Positions 7,154 through 15,576 of a stretch of 18,117 nt of DNA are shown here, one piece after another. The position numbers and the translations under genes were made by a program. The stretch covers positions 1 to 18,117 of the forward strand of contig JAEZYG010000061.1 in NCBI GenBank assembly GCA_023419175.1, given 5' to 3'. Source of the DNA: Actinomycetes bacterium. Its GTDB lineage: Bacteria; Actinomycetota; Actinomycetes; Propionibacteriales; Propionibacteriaceae. The notes beneath the pieces were generated by a model. That model saw only the letters and a list, made by a program, of their open reading frames with translations, ran no database searches and had not been told where the DNA came from. The stretch's first letter is position 1. Every line of letters starts with the position of its first letter.

Positions 7154-9250
7154 TTAGTTCAGATTCTTTTTCATCATCTGTCCTAATTCGATAGCACAGG
7201 GATGTGTGATGAGATCTTCAAGCATGATCTCATCTCGAGAAGCATCGCTGAGAGGCACCTTCCAATTGGGGTACTCTTTCCACGTTCCAGGCTGATTTTG
7301 GATACGTCTATCGGCGACTGCATCTACTAAAGCAACATTGATCATCATCGCTTTGGACAAGAGAAGATAGCGATAGGCAGCCATCATGATCTGCTCTGTG
7401 CTGTGTTCTCCTTCTTCTAAAACGCCATGAGCGATCAAGGTTGCTTTCCATGACTCCATGTCATCTTTGAAAGCGGCTGTCTCATCCTCGATGGATTCAC
7501 TGAGCAGACCTAATGTTCCCCTCAAATTGACATGTTCTCCTTCGATATATCCACAGGTGGGCGGTAGATCATGGGTGACGACAGAGGCCATCACCTCTTT
7601 TCTCCACCGCTGAGGGGTTCGAGGATGGGAATCTTCATATTCAAACCACATCACCGAGGTGCCCAAGATTCCCCGTTCGACAAGATAGTCGTGGACCCAT
7701 TCTTCGACTGTTCCCAAATCCTCACCGACAACGAAGGCTCCACAGCGTTGAGCTTCTAAGACGATCAATGAAATTAACGCGTGATGATCGCAACGAACAT
7801 AGGTTCCTTCACTTGGAGGGCGTCCGTCAGGAATCCACCACAATCTAAACATGCCGAGAATATGGTCAATGCGTATCCCTCCAGCTCCTCTCAAAGCTGA
7901 GCGGATCATGGCGCGTAAAGGCTCATAACCGCATTGAGCTAGACGATCAGGACGCCACGGGGGTTGACCCCAATCTTGCCCCATCTGGTTATAGGCATCC
8001 GGCGGGGCACCGACATGAATATTCGACGCGTATAAAGAATTCATCGTCCAGGTATCGGCAGATGATCCAGAGACTCCAACGGCTAGATCTGTCACGATCC
8101 CATCGTTCATACCGCTGTCGCGGGCGGCTTGCTGGGCGCTGCTGAGCTGTTCATAGGCGATCCACTGCAGCCAGCGGAAGAAATCGATACGCGCACTGTG
8201 ATCGCGGCGAATCTGTGCCACCTCATCGCAGTTCACATCTCGATAGTGGGCAGGCCAGCTCTTCCAATCGTTCCCGTAGTTTTCACATAGATATGACCAG
8301 GTAGCGAAATCATCAAGACGTTGTCCTTGCCTAGAACAGAAGGATTCAAAAGCGATCTGACGTATCGGGCGACGTCCCTGGGAAAAGATAACCTCCAAAA
8401 CCTTCTTCTTTGCCGTCCAGACCTGATCTCTATCGATGAAATCACTCAAGGTCGTCTGACGTATCTTTTCGATATCAGCACGGACATCGGAGTCGAGTAG
8501 ACGATACTCTTCGATATTTTCCGGACGGATATAGATCGGATTGAGAAAGAAACGGCTGCTGGGAAGATAGGGAGAATCATCCATTGGAACAGTCGGCTGA
8601 GCTGCGTGAAGAGGATTGATGAGCAAATAGTCAGCTCCCTGTTGACCTGATGACCATGTGAGCAGATCTGCCAGATCGGCGAAATCGCCTATCCCCCAGG
8701 AATGAGCTGAGCGAACCGAATAGAGCTGAGCGGCATATCCCCAACACCGTCCGCGATGATAGCGCTCAACATCTAAACGCTGGGGGGCAACGATGAGATG
8801 ACCATGACAACTCACCGATTGACTGATCGCCTCGATGGTGTGATAGCCGGCTTCCACATCGGGAGGAATTCTAAAGGAGGCTTCCCCCACCAGACGATTA
8901 CCTACCATACGTGGAGGGTTGAAGTTATCCACCTGGACAAGATCAATCACACGACCAGCTTCGGTATGCACGCGCATATGGGCATCAGCTCCATGATCGA
9001 CATGCATATGGACGATCCACTCACTGCCTTCAATAGCGACTGTGGTCGCCTCGATCATCTGACGCCAGGGCTGTTCAATCTTGGCCTGATAGGCGGCTTC
9101 GATCGCATCCTCACTGGAGGTATCCACATCAAAAGCGGCGAGGACTGCACAGATAATCTCATCTGAGATATGGCGCTGTTGGCCTTTCCAATCTCGAAAT
9201 TCAGTAGATATTCCATAGAGCTCAGCGAGATCTCGTAGACGATCGGTCAT
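7154..9250 (-). CDS. malQ: 4-alpha-glucanotransferase (amylomaltase, GH77)
   Basis: Transfers alpha-1,4-glucan segments between maltodextrins, releasing glucose; works in maltodextrin and glycogen turnover in the cytoplasm. The 698 residues are typical of the longer bacterial MalQ with an extra N-terminal beta-domain (about 1-165). The catalytic barrel begins at RGRCWGYAAQLYSVRS. The expected GH77 residues are present: nucleophile Asp462 in GGIRIDHILGMFRLWW, acid/base Glu510 in VVGEDLGTV and Asp561 in VTHDLPP. GAPPDAYNQMGQDWGQPPW lies near 415-433. A GAGGA site precedes the ATG by seven bases. The 27-base gap after the RDD gene suggests cotranscription. No other glucan gene is in the window. 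Confidence 0.96.
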   Translation of the reverse strand: MTDRLRDLAELYGISTEFRDWKGQQRHISDEIICAVLAAFDVDTSSEDAIEAAYQAKIEQPWRQMIEATTVAIEGSEWIVHMHVDHGADAHMRVHTEAGRVIDLVQVDNFNPPRMVGNRLVGEASFRIPPDVEAGYHTIEAISQSVSCHGHLIVAPQRLDVERYHRGRCWGYAAQLYSVRSAHSWGIGDFADLADLLTWSSGQQGADYLLINPLHAAQPTVPMDDSPYLPSSRFFLNPIYIRPENIEEYRLLDSDVRADIEKIRQTTLSDFIDRDQVWTAKKKVLEVIFSQGRRPIRQIAFESFCSRQGQRLDDFATWSYLCENYGNDWKSWPAHYRDVNCDEVAQIRRDHSARIDFFRWLQWIAYEQLSSAQQAARDSGMNDGIVTDLAVGVSGSSADTWTMNSLYASNIHVGAPPDAYNQMGQDWGQPPWRPDRLAQCGYEPLRAMIRSALRGAGGIRIDHILGMFRLWWIPDGRPPSEGTYVRCDHHALISLIVLEAQRCGAFVVGEDLGTVEEWVHDYLVERGILGTSVMWFEYEDSHPRTPQRWRKEVMASVVTHDLPPTCGYIEGEHVNLRGTLGLLSESIEDETAAFKDDMESWKATLIAHGVLEEGEHSTEQIMMAAYRYLLLSKAMMINVALVDAVADRRIQNQPGTWKEYPNWKVPLSDASRDEIMLEDLITHPCAIELGQMMKKNLN

Positions 9251-9277
9251 GATATTTCCTCATCGTGGTCGATATAT

Positions 9278-9994
9278 CTATGAGCGTTTCATCTGCACTG
9301 TAGTCTGTGCGAGAAGATCATGGATTCCTTGCCGTTTTGGATGCATGATGATGACCAAAGCGTTGAGCACTGCGAGATAGATCAGCGAATCTGCAATCAC
9401 GAAAATAAGCTGGCGCATAAACGTCCGCGGCCAAGTGAGTGCACCGGAGGCAGGAGTGATAACAAGACCGCAGATCCTTTGACCTGGCGTAGCCTGTCGA
9501 TAACGGGTGAACAGAGCGGTATAGACGAATTTAATCACCACCATCGCTATCGTCATCTGCTCGGCTGCTTTATCTAGACCGTATCGAGGATCCCACATAT
9601 CGGGAATGGTTAACGATCCACTGCGCGTGGCAGCCGCCATATCGTTGACCCACTGCTCTGCTCCCAGCTGATGAGGGCTTAGGATCATCATTCCTATAGG
9701 GAGAAGAATCATAAAGATCACAAGAGCATCAATCAGATAGGCGAGAAGGCGACGTGACCATGAAGCGATAGGGGCATCTTCTTGTGCTGTAACCTCTTGC
9801 CGATAGCGATAGATCGATGTAGCCATTGGGGATTCAGCGGTAGATAACGATGATCTCCCTTGTGGAGACTTCGTATTCTGTCGCACAGCCGATGTCCATA
9901 AGCTGCCATTCCAATAGCGCTCATAGTTTTCGTTGACGGGGTCGAGATACCATCCCGCTTCAGGTAATGGCTGAGAAAAATCGTCGTGTGTCAT
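9278..9994 (-). CDS. DUF2510-RDD membrane protein
   Basis: Integral membrane protein of 238 residues with unknown role. Residues 12-36 form a DUF2510 motif (AGWYLDPVNENYERYWNG followed by SLWT), a short tryptophan-rich soluble module of actinobacterial membrane proteins. A hydrophilic linker follows. From about residue 80 there is an RDD domain: SWSRRLLAYLIDALVIFMI starts the first membrane helix, AMVVIKFVYTALF makes a second, TPGQRICGL is the conserved loop, and a final helix contains LIYLAVLNALVIIM. RDD proteins are poorly characterised and some have been linked to ion transport. GAGG/AGGATC precedes the ATG. It sits between the MFS gene (45-base gap) and malQ (27-base gap), probably in one transcript, though no shared function is evident. 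Confidence 0.88.
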   Translation of the reverse strand: MTHDDFSQPLPEAGWYLDPVNENYERYWNGSLWTSAVRQNTKSPQGRSSLSTAESPMATSIYRYRQEVTAQEDAPIASWSRRLLAYLIDALVIFMILLPIGMMILSPHQLGAEQWVNDMAAATRSGSLTIPDMWDPRYGLDKAAEQMTIAMVVIKFVYTALFTRYRQATPGQRICGLVITPASGALTWPRTFMRQLIFVIADSLIYLAVLNALVIIMHPKRQGIHDLLAQTTVQMKRS

Positions 9995-10007
9995 CTGATC
10001 CTATCCT

Positions 10008-10036
10008 CGTTTTACTCCCAGCCTAGCGGGAAAACG
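10008..10036. repeat. Imperfect hairpin between MFS and RDD genes
   Basis: CGTTTT (10008-10013) pairs with AAAACG (10031-10036), and CCC (10017-10019) with GGG (10028-10030), with a three-base bulge on one side. It lies in the 45-base gap between the MFS stop and the RDD start. No T run follows on the reverse strand, so it may be a weak attenuator, a processing site or chance. Confidence 0.35.
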
Positions 10037-10039
10037 TAT

Positions 10040-11398
10040 TTATCCTATTCCAGACGATTCATTGCGGATCGCCCCGATTCTCAACGAGACAATCAAGGTC
10101 ATGCAGGCACAGAATAACGCCAAGATGAAGATCGGACTATAGACCACTGAAGCGGAATGATGCAGATGTAAGGAGGCGAAGAAAGCTCCAGATAATCCGG
10201 TGATGATGGAATTGCCTAGGCCTTCTGCCACTTGCAAAGACGACATATTGCGTCCCAGATAGCGTTCAGGGCTGATCTGCATGATCGCTAGAGATGTGGA
10301 GGCGATCATCAAACCCATTGCGGCGCCTAGAAGAGTAAAACCGATAGCCATCCAGACCCATGGCCACTGATACCAGGCAGATAATCCCATCAAGATCAAA
10401 GCGGCGATATCAACCACTGCTCCGAGATGGATGATGGTATCTCGACGGATACGCAGATAGCGAGAGGATTGGATAAGCGAACCGATTGTCCATCCGACAG
10501 CTCCAAGACCGACGAAAAGCCCACATGCTAGAAGGGAAAAACCATAGATATCCGCCAAGATCAGGGGAAGGAAACTTTCAAGAGCGAAGAAAGTTCCCGC
10601 AGCCGCAAGACGGGTCATCGGGACTGCAGGTAATCCTCGTCTAAAGATGAGAAAACCTGGTGGCATCAAGAAAGGAAGACCACATAGCAAGATCAGCACA
10701 CCGACGATAGCGATGATGAAAGCGATACTATCGAGGCGCTGTCCAGCGAGCTGAATCATCGCCACACCTCCAGCTCCGAGAATGGCAGCCCAGATCGGGA
10801 CAGGTTTACTCTCGTGAGCTTTCACTTTGTCAGCGCGCAAATCCATCATGGGGCGATAGCCGATAAAACCTAAGACGACCATCACCGGGACAAGACCGAG
10901 GAAGACCCAATGCCATGAGATATTTTCAGCTACCCATGCAGCTATAGGTGGACCGATAAAACTTGGCAAAACCCAGCAGAAAGATAGAGCACTCATCATA
11001 TGAGCGCGGTGTGAGGGGGTATATGCCTGAGCGACAACCACCATTAAAGCCAAGTTGAGAGCTCCACCACCGAAACCTTGAATAGCTCTGGCACATAGAA
11101 GGATCAGCATTGTAGGAGCGAGACCCGCTCCTAATAATCCGAGAGTAAACAACAAGAAACCAGCCATAAGAGGATAGACCGGTCCGATGGTGTCGGTGAA
11201 TCGTCCAGCTAAGACGATGGCGAGAACTTGAGGCAGGATAAAAGCGGTAAAAGACCAGGCATAGAGAGATAATTGACCAAGGTCTCGCGCTGCAGCAGGC
11301 ATAGCTGTCAAAGTGCCATAGGCTTCAAAAGCCACAGCCAAAGCACCGCCCAAAATGGTGACCGTCAGCAAGACGCTGCTTGTCGATCCACCTCGCAC
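10040..11398 (-). CDS. MFS transporter, DHA2-like putative drug efflux
   Basis: Inner-membrane major facilitator superfamily transporter, probably exporting small molecules with proton exchange; substrate unknown. About 452 residues from a GTG at 11396-11398. Helix 1 is VLLTVTILGGALAVAFEAYG. AGRFTDTIGPVYPLMAG carries a loop 2-3 motif-A-like segment. CARAIQGFGGGALNLALMVV contains the conserved Arg of motif B, and PSFIGPPIAAWV resembles motif C. Many further hydrophobic helices follow. The open frame extends upstream to 11575, but those residues are poorly hydrophobic and overlap the divergent DUF3039 gene. The GTG follows GAGGAAGGA at six-base spacing and starts just before helix 1, so I chose it. 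Likely first gene of a group with the RDD protein and malQ. Confidence 0.88.
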   Translation of the reverse strand: MRGGSTSSVLLTVTILGGALAVAFEAYGTLTAMPAAARDLGQLSLYAWSFTAFILPQVLAIVLAGRFTDTIGPVYPLMAGFLLFTLGLLGAGLAPTMLILLCARAIQGFGGGALNLALMVVVAQAYTPSHRAHMMSALSFCWVLPSFIGPPIAAWVAENISWHWVFLGLVPVMVVLGFIGYRPMMDLRADKVKAHESKPVPIWAAILGAGGVAMIQLAGQRLDSIAFIIAIVGVLILLCGLPFLMPPGFLIFRRGLPAVPMTRLAAAGTFFALESFLPLILADIYGFSLLACGLFVGLGAVGWTIGSLIQSSRYLRIRRDTIIHLGAVVDIAALILMGLSAWYQWPWVWMAIGFTLLGAAMGLMIASTSLAIMQISPERYLGRNMSSLQVAEGLGNSIITGLSGAFFASLHLHHSASVVYSPIFILALFCACMTLIVSLRIGAIRNESSGIG

Positions 11399-11404
11399 TA
11401 TGAT

Positions 11405-11413
11405 TCCTTCCTC
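11405..11413 (-). promoter_or_regulatory. Ribosome binding site that fixes the MFS start
   Basis: On the reverse strand GAGGAAGGA lies six bases before a GTG codon at 11396-11398. None of the alternative ATG codons farther upstream (11458, 11575) has a comparable site. This decides the start and leaves an 87-base intergenic region before the divergent DUF3039 gene. Confidence 0.75.
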
Positions 11414-11452
11414 AAGCTTTATCGATATGGTCGCAATCGGCTCGGTCTTTCT

Positions 11453-11474
11453 TCTCATCTGGACAAAGATGAGA
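11453..11474. repeat. Inverted repeat upstream of the DUF3039 gene, candidate operator
   Basis: Perfect 8-bp arms TCTCATCT (11453-11460) and AGATGAGA (11467-11474) around a 6-base centre, GGACAA. It sits in the divergent region between the MFS and DUF3039 genes, 11 bases before the DUF3039 ATG, and touches a GACAAT hexamer (11473-11478) placed seven bases before that ATG. It could be a repressor site serving either gene, or an RNA hairpin. No regulator is known for it. Confidence 0.45.
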
Positions 11475-11485
11475 CAATAGGGGGT

Positions 11486-11737
11486 ATGACTGAATTGGGT
11501 TCGGGATCGCAAACTCTCCTCGACAGACGTCTTGAAACAAGATACGAAGACGGTGACGAAGAGCGTTTCAGCCACTACGTTTCCAAGAAAAAGCTGGCCG
11601 ACGCAATGATCAATGGTACTCCAGTAGTCGCCCTATGCGGAAAAGTGTGGGTTCCCAGTCGCGACCCTGAGAAATTTCCCGTCTGTCCCATGTGTAAAGA
11701 GATCTGGGCGTCCATGTTTCCCGATCAGATGAAGTGA
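11486..11737 (+). CDS. DUF3039 family protein
   Basis: Small protein of 83 residues, conserved across actinobacteria and of unknown function. The core ERFSHYVSKKKLADAMINGT and PVVALCGKVWVPSRDPEKFP, then VCPMCKEIW, is the DUF3039 signature. One lone cysteine (LCGK) plus a CPMC pair suggest zinc binding, which is an inference. The open frame continues upstream to 11273, but those residues are low in family character and overlap the divergent gene, so the ATG at 11486 is used. It has no well-spaced ribosome site (AGGGGG ends one base before the ATG), so leaderless translation is possible. It is followed after four bases by the polyprenyl synthetase gene, suggesting one operon. Confidence 0.9.
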   Translation: MTELGSGSQTLLDRRLETRYEDGDEERFSHYVSKKKLADAMINGTPVVALCGKVWVPSRDPEKFPVCPMCKEIWASMFPDQMK

Positions 11738-11741
11738 TACC

Positions 11742-12833
11742 GTGAGCGATCTACCTTATCTCGCCTCCCCTCAAGATCCCATTAGCGATTCTTTGAGAGC
11801 ACGTATTGACCATCTGGTCACGTCCTTTATCACTCAACGCCGTCAAGATGCTCATCGCGATCATCCGATCATGGCGATCACTATTGATATCGCCCTATGC
11901 CTGGGCAATAGCGGCAAACGTATACGTCCAGCTTTCGGCTATTGGGGGTATCGAGCGATACGAGACGATGAAGCTCCCGATAGCTTGTTGACGATTCTTT
12001 CCGCTATCGAATTGACCCATCTTGGGGTATTGATTCACGACGACATCATCGACCATGTGGACACGAGACGAGCCCATCCCGCTGCCCACCGTCAATACGA
12101 ATATTGGTATCGCGATCATCATCTCGATGGAGACGCTGAGGAATTTGGGCGTTCACAAGCCATTCTTCTAGGAGATCAGCTCCTCATATGGTCTGGACAG
12201 ATGGCCGCTCAAAGCGCATCCTCCCATGAAAAAGCGATGGACTTCTTCCATCTCATGCGCTCTGAAGTCAACAATGGACAGCTTCTTGACATCTGTGCCC
12301 AATACGGTCTTTACGGATCGATGGATGATCTTTCCTTAGCTGCGGCAGTTTTAGAAGAGAAAACATCTCGATATACCGTTCAGCGTCCCGTCCAGATTGG
12401 AGCCTGCGCCGCAGGAGCCGATCGCCATGTAGTGGAAAGTCTAGGAGATTTCGGTGTGGAATTGGGAATCGCCTTCCAACTACGAGACGATCTTCTCGGG
12501 ATTTTTGCTGACGAATCGACAACCGGAAAACCCAGCGGAGCCGATCTGATAGAAGGAAAACGGACTATCGTGGTCAGCACCGCTTTGAAGCGTGCCAATT
12601 TTGCTCAGCGTAAGGCGATCGAGCGAGTACTTGGCTGCCCGAATGTCTGCGCAGATATGGTTGAAGAAGCGAAAGAGGCCATTATCTCCACAGGAGCCGA
12701 TCACCATGTTGAGCAGATGATCGCCACATCTGCTCACCGAGCTCAAATGATCCTTGATGGTCTAGATATTCATCCCACAGGACATGCGGGGCTAACCCAT
12801 CTGGCTCATCTGTGTGTGGATCGCGTCTCATAA
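11742..12833 (+). CDS. Polyprenyl diphosphate synthase (trans-isoprenyl, IdsA/GrcC-type)
   Basis: Condenses isopentenyl diphosphate units onto an allylic diphosphate, giving a polyprenyl chain for quinones or other isoprenoids. It has 363 residues from a GTG at 11742. Substrate-binding GNSGKRIRP is at 55-63. The first aspartate-rich motif HDDIIDHVDTRRAHPAAH has DDxxD at 100-104. QLRDDLLGIFAD holds the second Asp motif at 249-253, followed by TGKPSGADLIEGKRT. These all match actinobacterial geranylgeranyl/polyprenyl synthases. The chain length cannot be read with confidence from sequence. The gene starts four bases after DUF3039 with no strong ribosome site, consistent with coupling. The nearby pknL copies the Mycobacterium idsA2 - pknL proximity (Rv2173, Rv2176). 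Confidence 0.93.
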   Translation: MSDLPYLASPQDPISDSLRARIDHLVTSFITQRRQDAHRDHPIMAITIDIALCLGNSGKRIRPAFGYWGYRAIRDDEAPDSLLTILSAIELTHLGVLIHDDIIDHVDTRRAHPAAHRQYEYWYRDHHLDGDAEEFGRSQAILLGDQLLIWSGQMAAQSASSHEKAMDFFHLMRSEVNNGQLLDICAQYGLYGSMDDLSLAAAVLEEKTSRYTVQRPVQIGACAAGADRHVVESLGDFGVELGIAFQLRDDLLGIFADESTTGKPSGADLIEGKRTIVVSTALKRANFAQRKAIERVLGCPNVCADMVEEAKEAIISTGADHHVEQMIATSAHRAQMILDGLDIHPTGHAGLTHLAHLCVDRVS

Positions 12834-12918
12834 TCGTCCGTGGCGTTTCTCAGCTTTTCTATTCGAGGATCTAAAATAGTCACTGCTCGCTTTTCTTCCC
12901 CATATAAGGAGCACCGTT

Positions 12919-14928
12919 TTGGCACAGACACGCACCCGCGATCCGCTGGTCGGCGACGTTTTGGATGGCAGATATGAAGTCCTCCAGCGTCTCGCTGTTG
13001 GCGGCATGGCCACCGTCTATCGAGCGTGGGATCGTCGTCTGGAACGCATCGTTGCCATCAAGGTTATGAAAGAAGGTCTCTCGGATGGAGATACCGATTT
13101 CGCTGAAAAATTTGACCGAGAAGCTCGCGCAACTGCACGTATCTGCGATCAACACGTGGTAGGGATTTACGATCAAGGTCAAGACCACGGCTCTCCCTAT
13201 ATCGTCATGGAATTCATCGAAGGAACCACTTTGCGTTCCATCATGACTAAATCAGGACCACTCTCCCCCCTCCAAGCGATTCTCTATATTGAACAGGTAG
13301 CTTCCGCTTTGGCGGCAGCCCACGATACCGACCTGATTCACCGCGATATCAAACCGGAAAATATGATGGTCACCGGATCGGGAGAATTGAAAGTCACCGA
13401 TTTTGGCTTGGCTCGCTCCGTTCAAGCATCAACAGCCACTCAAGGAGTTTTGATCGGTACGGTCAGCTATCTTCCCCCTGAATTGCTCAATAGCGGACGA
13501 GCCTATTCCTGGTCCGATATCTATTCATGCGGCATCGTCTTGTTCGAGATGTTGACAGGAACGAAACCCTATAGCGGAGCTCCATCGATCACGATCGCCT
13601 ATATGCATACGAAAAACGATGTTCCCACTCCTTCGAGCATCTTGGAAAGAAAAGATCCTCAACGAGCAATCCGCGAACCCATTCCAGACTATCTAGATGC
13701 CTTAGTCCTTGCCTGTACTCGACGCAATGAAAAGATGCGTCCATGTGATGGACGAGAATTATTGCGTAAGGTACGACGTGTCCGCATGGCATTGGAACGT
13801 CATGTCGAAACCGACCTTTCTTTAGCCGCCTCCATCTATCCGTCCGGATATACCTCCTCTCTTAGTGAGAAGACGGACAAGAGCACACCTTCTTCTCCGT
13901 CACGTCCTCATCTGGCTCAACGTCCTTCACCGACCCCAGCACCTAGCCCGATCGCAATAGGTAAGGACGGTGCAGCGTTAATTCACAAAGCGGCTGAACC
14001 TGTCCATAACGATCGTCTATCCGCGTTGAGCCGTAAAGCACGCAGACGCAAAATGCGCAATCTGATCGTCTGTTTGCTAGCAGCTCTTGCGATAGCTGCT
14101 AGCGGCACAGGAGCGTGGTGGTACACCTCTGGACGCTATATCACCACTCCTTCGGTGATTAACCACACCCGAGCTGAAGCGGAATCCTTAGCAGGTAGTG
14201 AACATTTCACGATCAGTTTCACCGAAGAATATTCCGAGACCGTTCCCGCCGGGCTAGTCATTTCCAGCGACCCCTCTCCTGGAGATCGGGTGATCCGTAA
14301 AAGCCATATCAATGCGATTCTTTCCAAAGGACCTGAACGCTACGCTGTTCCCCATCTGGTTGGACTGACTCAAGAAGAAGCGAAAGATGCCCTCCTCCAA
14401 GCCCATCTGATCCTCGGGAAAATCTCAGAGGATTGGAGTGAGGATATCGCTGAGAAACAGATCATCTCCTCGTCCATCGCTGAAGGGGAAATGGTGAAAA
14501 AAGAAACGGTGGTCGATATCGTCATCTCTAAGGGACGCGAACCTATCGCGATTCCCGATGTGATCGGTAAGAGCCTTGACGATGCCCAACATCAGCTCAC
14601 TGACCTGGGATTGAGCGTTGAGGTCAGCGAAGAACGCTATGACAAGACCATTGAGAAGGGGAAAGTCATCGCTCAAGATCCGATCAATACGACTGGTCAC
14701 CGTAACGATGTCATTCATTTGGTGGTCTCCAAAGGACCTGAGATGACCAAGATTCCCGATGTGATCGGAAAATCGCGTGCCGAAGGTGTGCGTATCCTCC
14801 AAGAGGCTGGATTTGACGTGGAGGTTTCTCAATCGCGTAACCCCTTCCGCGCAACCGTCCAAAAGGTGGAACCAGAAGCTGGACAAGAAGCGGCTAAGGG
14901 ATCACGGGTGAAGGTGACCGTCGGCTGA
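12919..14928 (+). CDS. pknL: Membrane Ser/Thr protein kinase with four PASTA domains (PknL-type)
   Basis: Transmembrane Hanks-type kinase, expected to sense peptidoglycan fragments outside and phosphorylate cell-envelope or division proteins inside. It has 669 residues from a TTG at 12919, chosen because AAGGAG lies seven to eight bases upstream and the kinase domain follows directly. Kinase domain about 19-290: glycine loop LAVGGMATVY (25-34), Lys48 in VAIKVM, HRDIKPEN (141-148), DFG (161-163), an STATQG activation loop, and GTVSYLPPEL. A Ser/Pro-rich linker and a basic stop (KARRRKMR) precede one membrane helix at about 380-402. Four PASTA repeats follow (about 407-476, 477-544, 545-611, 612-669); the first is the least regular. 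Corynebacterial PknL also has PASTA repeats, whereas M. tuberculosis PknL does not. The neighbours (polyprenyl synthase, DAHP synthase, PlsC) identify the PknL rather than the PknB locus. A TAAAAT at 12872-12877 is a possible -10 box. Confidence 0.93.
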   Translation: MAQTRTRDPLVGDVLDGRYEVLQRLAVGGMATVYRAWDRRLERIVAIKVMKEGLSDGDTDFAEKFDREARATARICDQHVVGIYDQGQDHGSPYIVMEFIEGTTLRSIMTKSGPLSPLQAILYIEQVASALAAAHDTDLIHRDIKPENMMVTGSGELKVTDFGLARSVQASTATQGVLIGTVSYLPPELLNSGRAYSWSDIYSCGIVLFEMLTGTKPYSGAPSITIAYMHTKNDVPTPSSILERKDPQRAIREPIPDYLDALVLACTRRNEKMRPCDGRELLRKVRRVRMALERHVETDLSLAASIYPSGYTSSLSEKTDKSTPSSPSRPHLAQRPSPTPAPSPIAIGKDGAALIHKAAEPVHNDRLSALSRKARRRKMRNLIVCLLAALAIAASGTGAWWYTSGRYITTPSVINHTRAEAESLAGSEHFTISFTEEYSETVPAGLVISSDPSPGDRVIRKSHINAILSKGPERYAVPHLVGLTQEEAKDALLQAHLILGKISEDWSEDIAEKQIISSSIAEGEMVKKETVVDIVISKGREPIAIPDVIGKSLDDAQHQLTDLGLSVEVSEERYDKTIEKGKVIAQDPINTTGHRNDVIHLVVSKGPEMTKIPDVIGKSRAEGVRILQEAGFDVEVSQSRNPFRATVQKVEPEAGQEAAKGSRVKVTVG

Positions 14929-14934
14929 TAGCTC

Positions 14935-15576
14935 TCACTCCATCTGATAACTACCGTAGGAATCCACAGGAATCACCTGAGTAGATGTCAAAGCCGTGAT
15001 GTGGTGAGCGATGAGAGATCGTCCCCTCTCGTTGAGCAATCCGTCATGAATGCAGATCGTAAAACGCGGATTGATAGCACGCACATAGTCGATGGTTTCC
15101 TTGACAGCAGCCCACGGACCATACGCGGGAACAGCGAGAAGATCGACAGGACAATCGACAAGAGCACTCACATTATCTCCAGGATGAAGAACAGTTCGTC
15201 GTCCATCGCTGATAAGAAAACCGATATTGCCCACTGAGGGATAATCGGCATGGATCACCGCATGTTCTCCCCCTATGGCACGAATACGAAGATCACCGAT
15301 CGTCCACTGCTCCCCTGGGGCGCAAAGACATTCCTCATCAAGATCTATGACATCTGCCACCTGTCTTTCAGCACAGATACGCGCCGTAGGATTCTTAGCG
15401 CGCAGATATCCAAAATGATCGGGGTCAATATGATCGGCGTGGTGATGGGTGATGAAGATTGCGTCAAGATCGACAAGGTCATGCCATGACGAGCTGAAAT
15501 TGCCCGGATCGATGATAATCCTGGCATCTTCACTTTCAATCAGTAGACAGGAATGTCCATGACGGGTGATCTTCAT
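14935..15576 (-). CDS. Metallo-beta-lactamase-fold hydrolase (UlaG/UPF0173-like)
   Basis: Soluble metal-dependent hydrolase of 213 residues with unknown substrate. It begins MKITRHGHSCLLIES, typical of UlaG-like proteins. The metal motif THHHADHID is at 43-51 (His44, His46, Asp48, His49), GEHAVIH near 109 supplies another histidine, LHPGDN near 131-136 gives the bridging aspartate region, and CIHDGLL is near the end. All expected metal ligands appear present. An earlier in-frame start four codons upstream exists, but the ATG at 15576 shares its A with the stop of the DAHP synthase gene (TGATG), a normal coupling arrangement. It ends six bases from the convergent pknL stop, leaving no space for a separate terminator. 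Confidence 0.87.
   Translation of the reverse strand: MKITRHGHSCLLIESEDARIIIDPGNFSSSWHDLVDLDAIFITHHHADHIDPDHFGYLRAKNPTARICAERQVADVIDLDEECLCAPGEQWTIGDLRIRAIGGEHAVIHADYPSVGNIGFLISDGRRTVLHPGDNVSALVDCPVDLLAVPAYGPWAAVKETIDYVRAINPRFTICIHDGLLNERGRSLIAHHITALTSTQVIPVDSYGSYQME

Noticed and set aside
11399..11575. N-terminal extension of the MFS transporter to an ATG at 11575
   Set aside because: The extra residues are poorly hydrophobic, overlap the DUF3039 gene, and a GTG at 11398 has an excellent ribosome site right before helix 1.
12919..14928. Assigning the PASTA kinase as PknB
   Set aside because: The classic pknB locus lies beside pknA, pbpA and rodA; here the neighbours are a polyprenyl synthase, DAHP synthase and PlsC, which is the PknL context.
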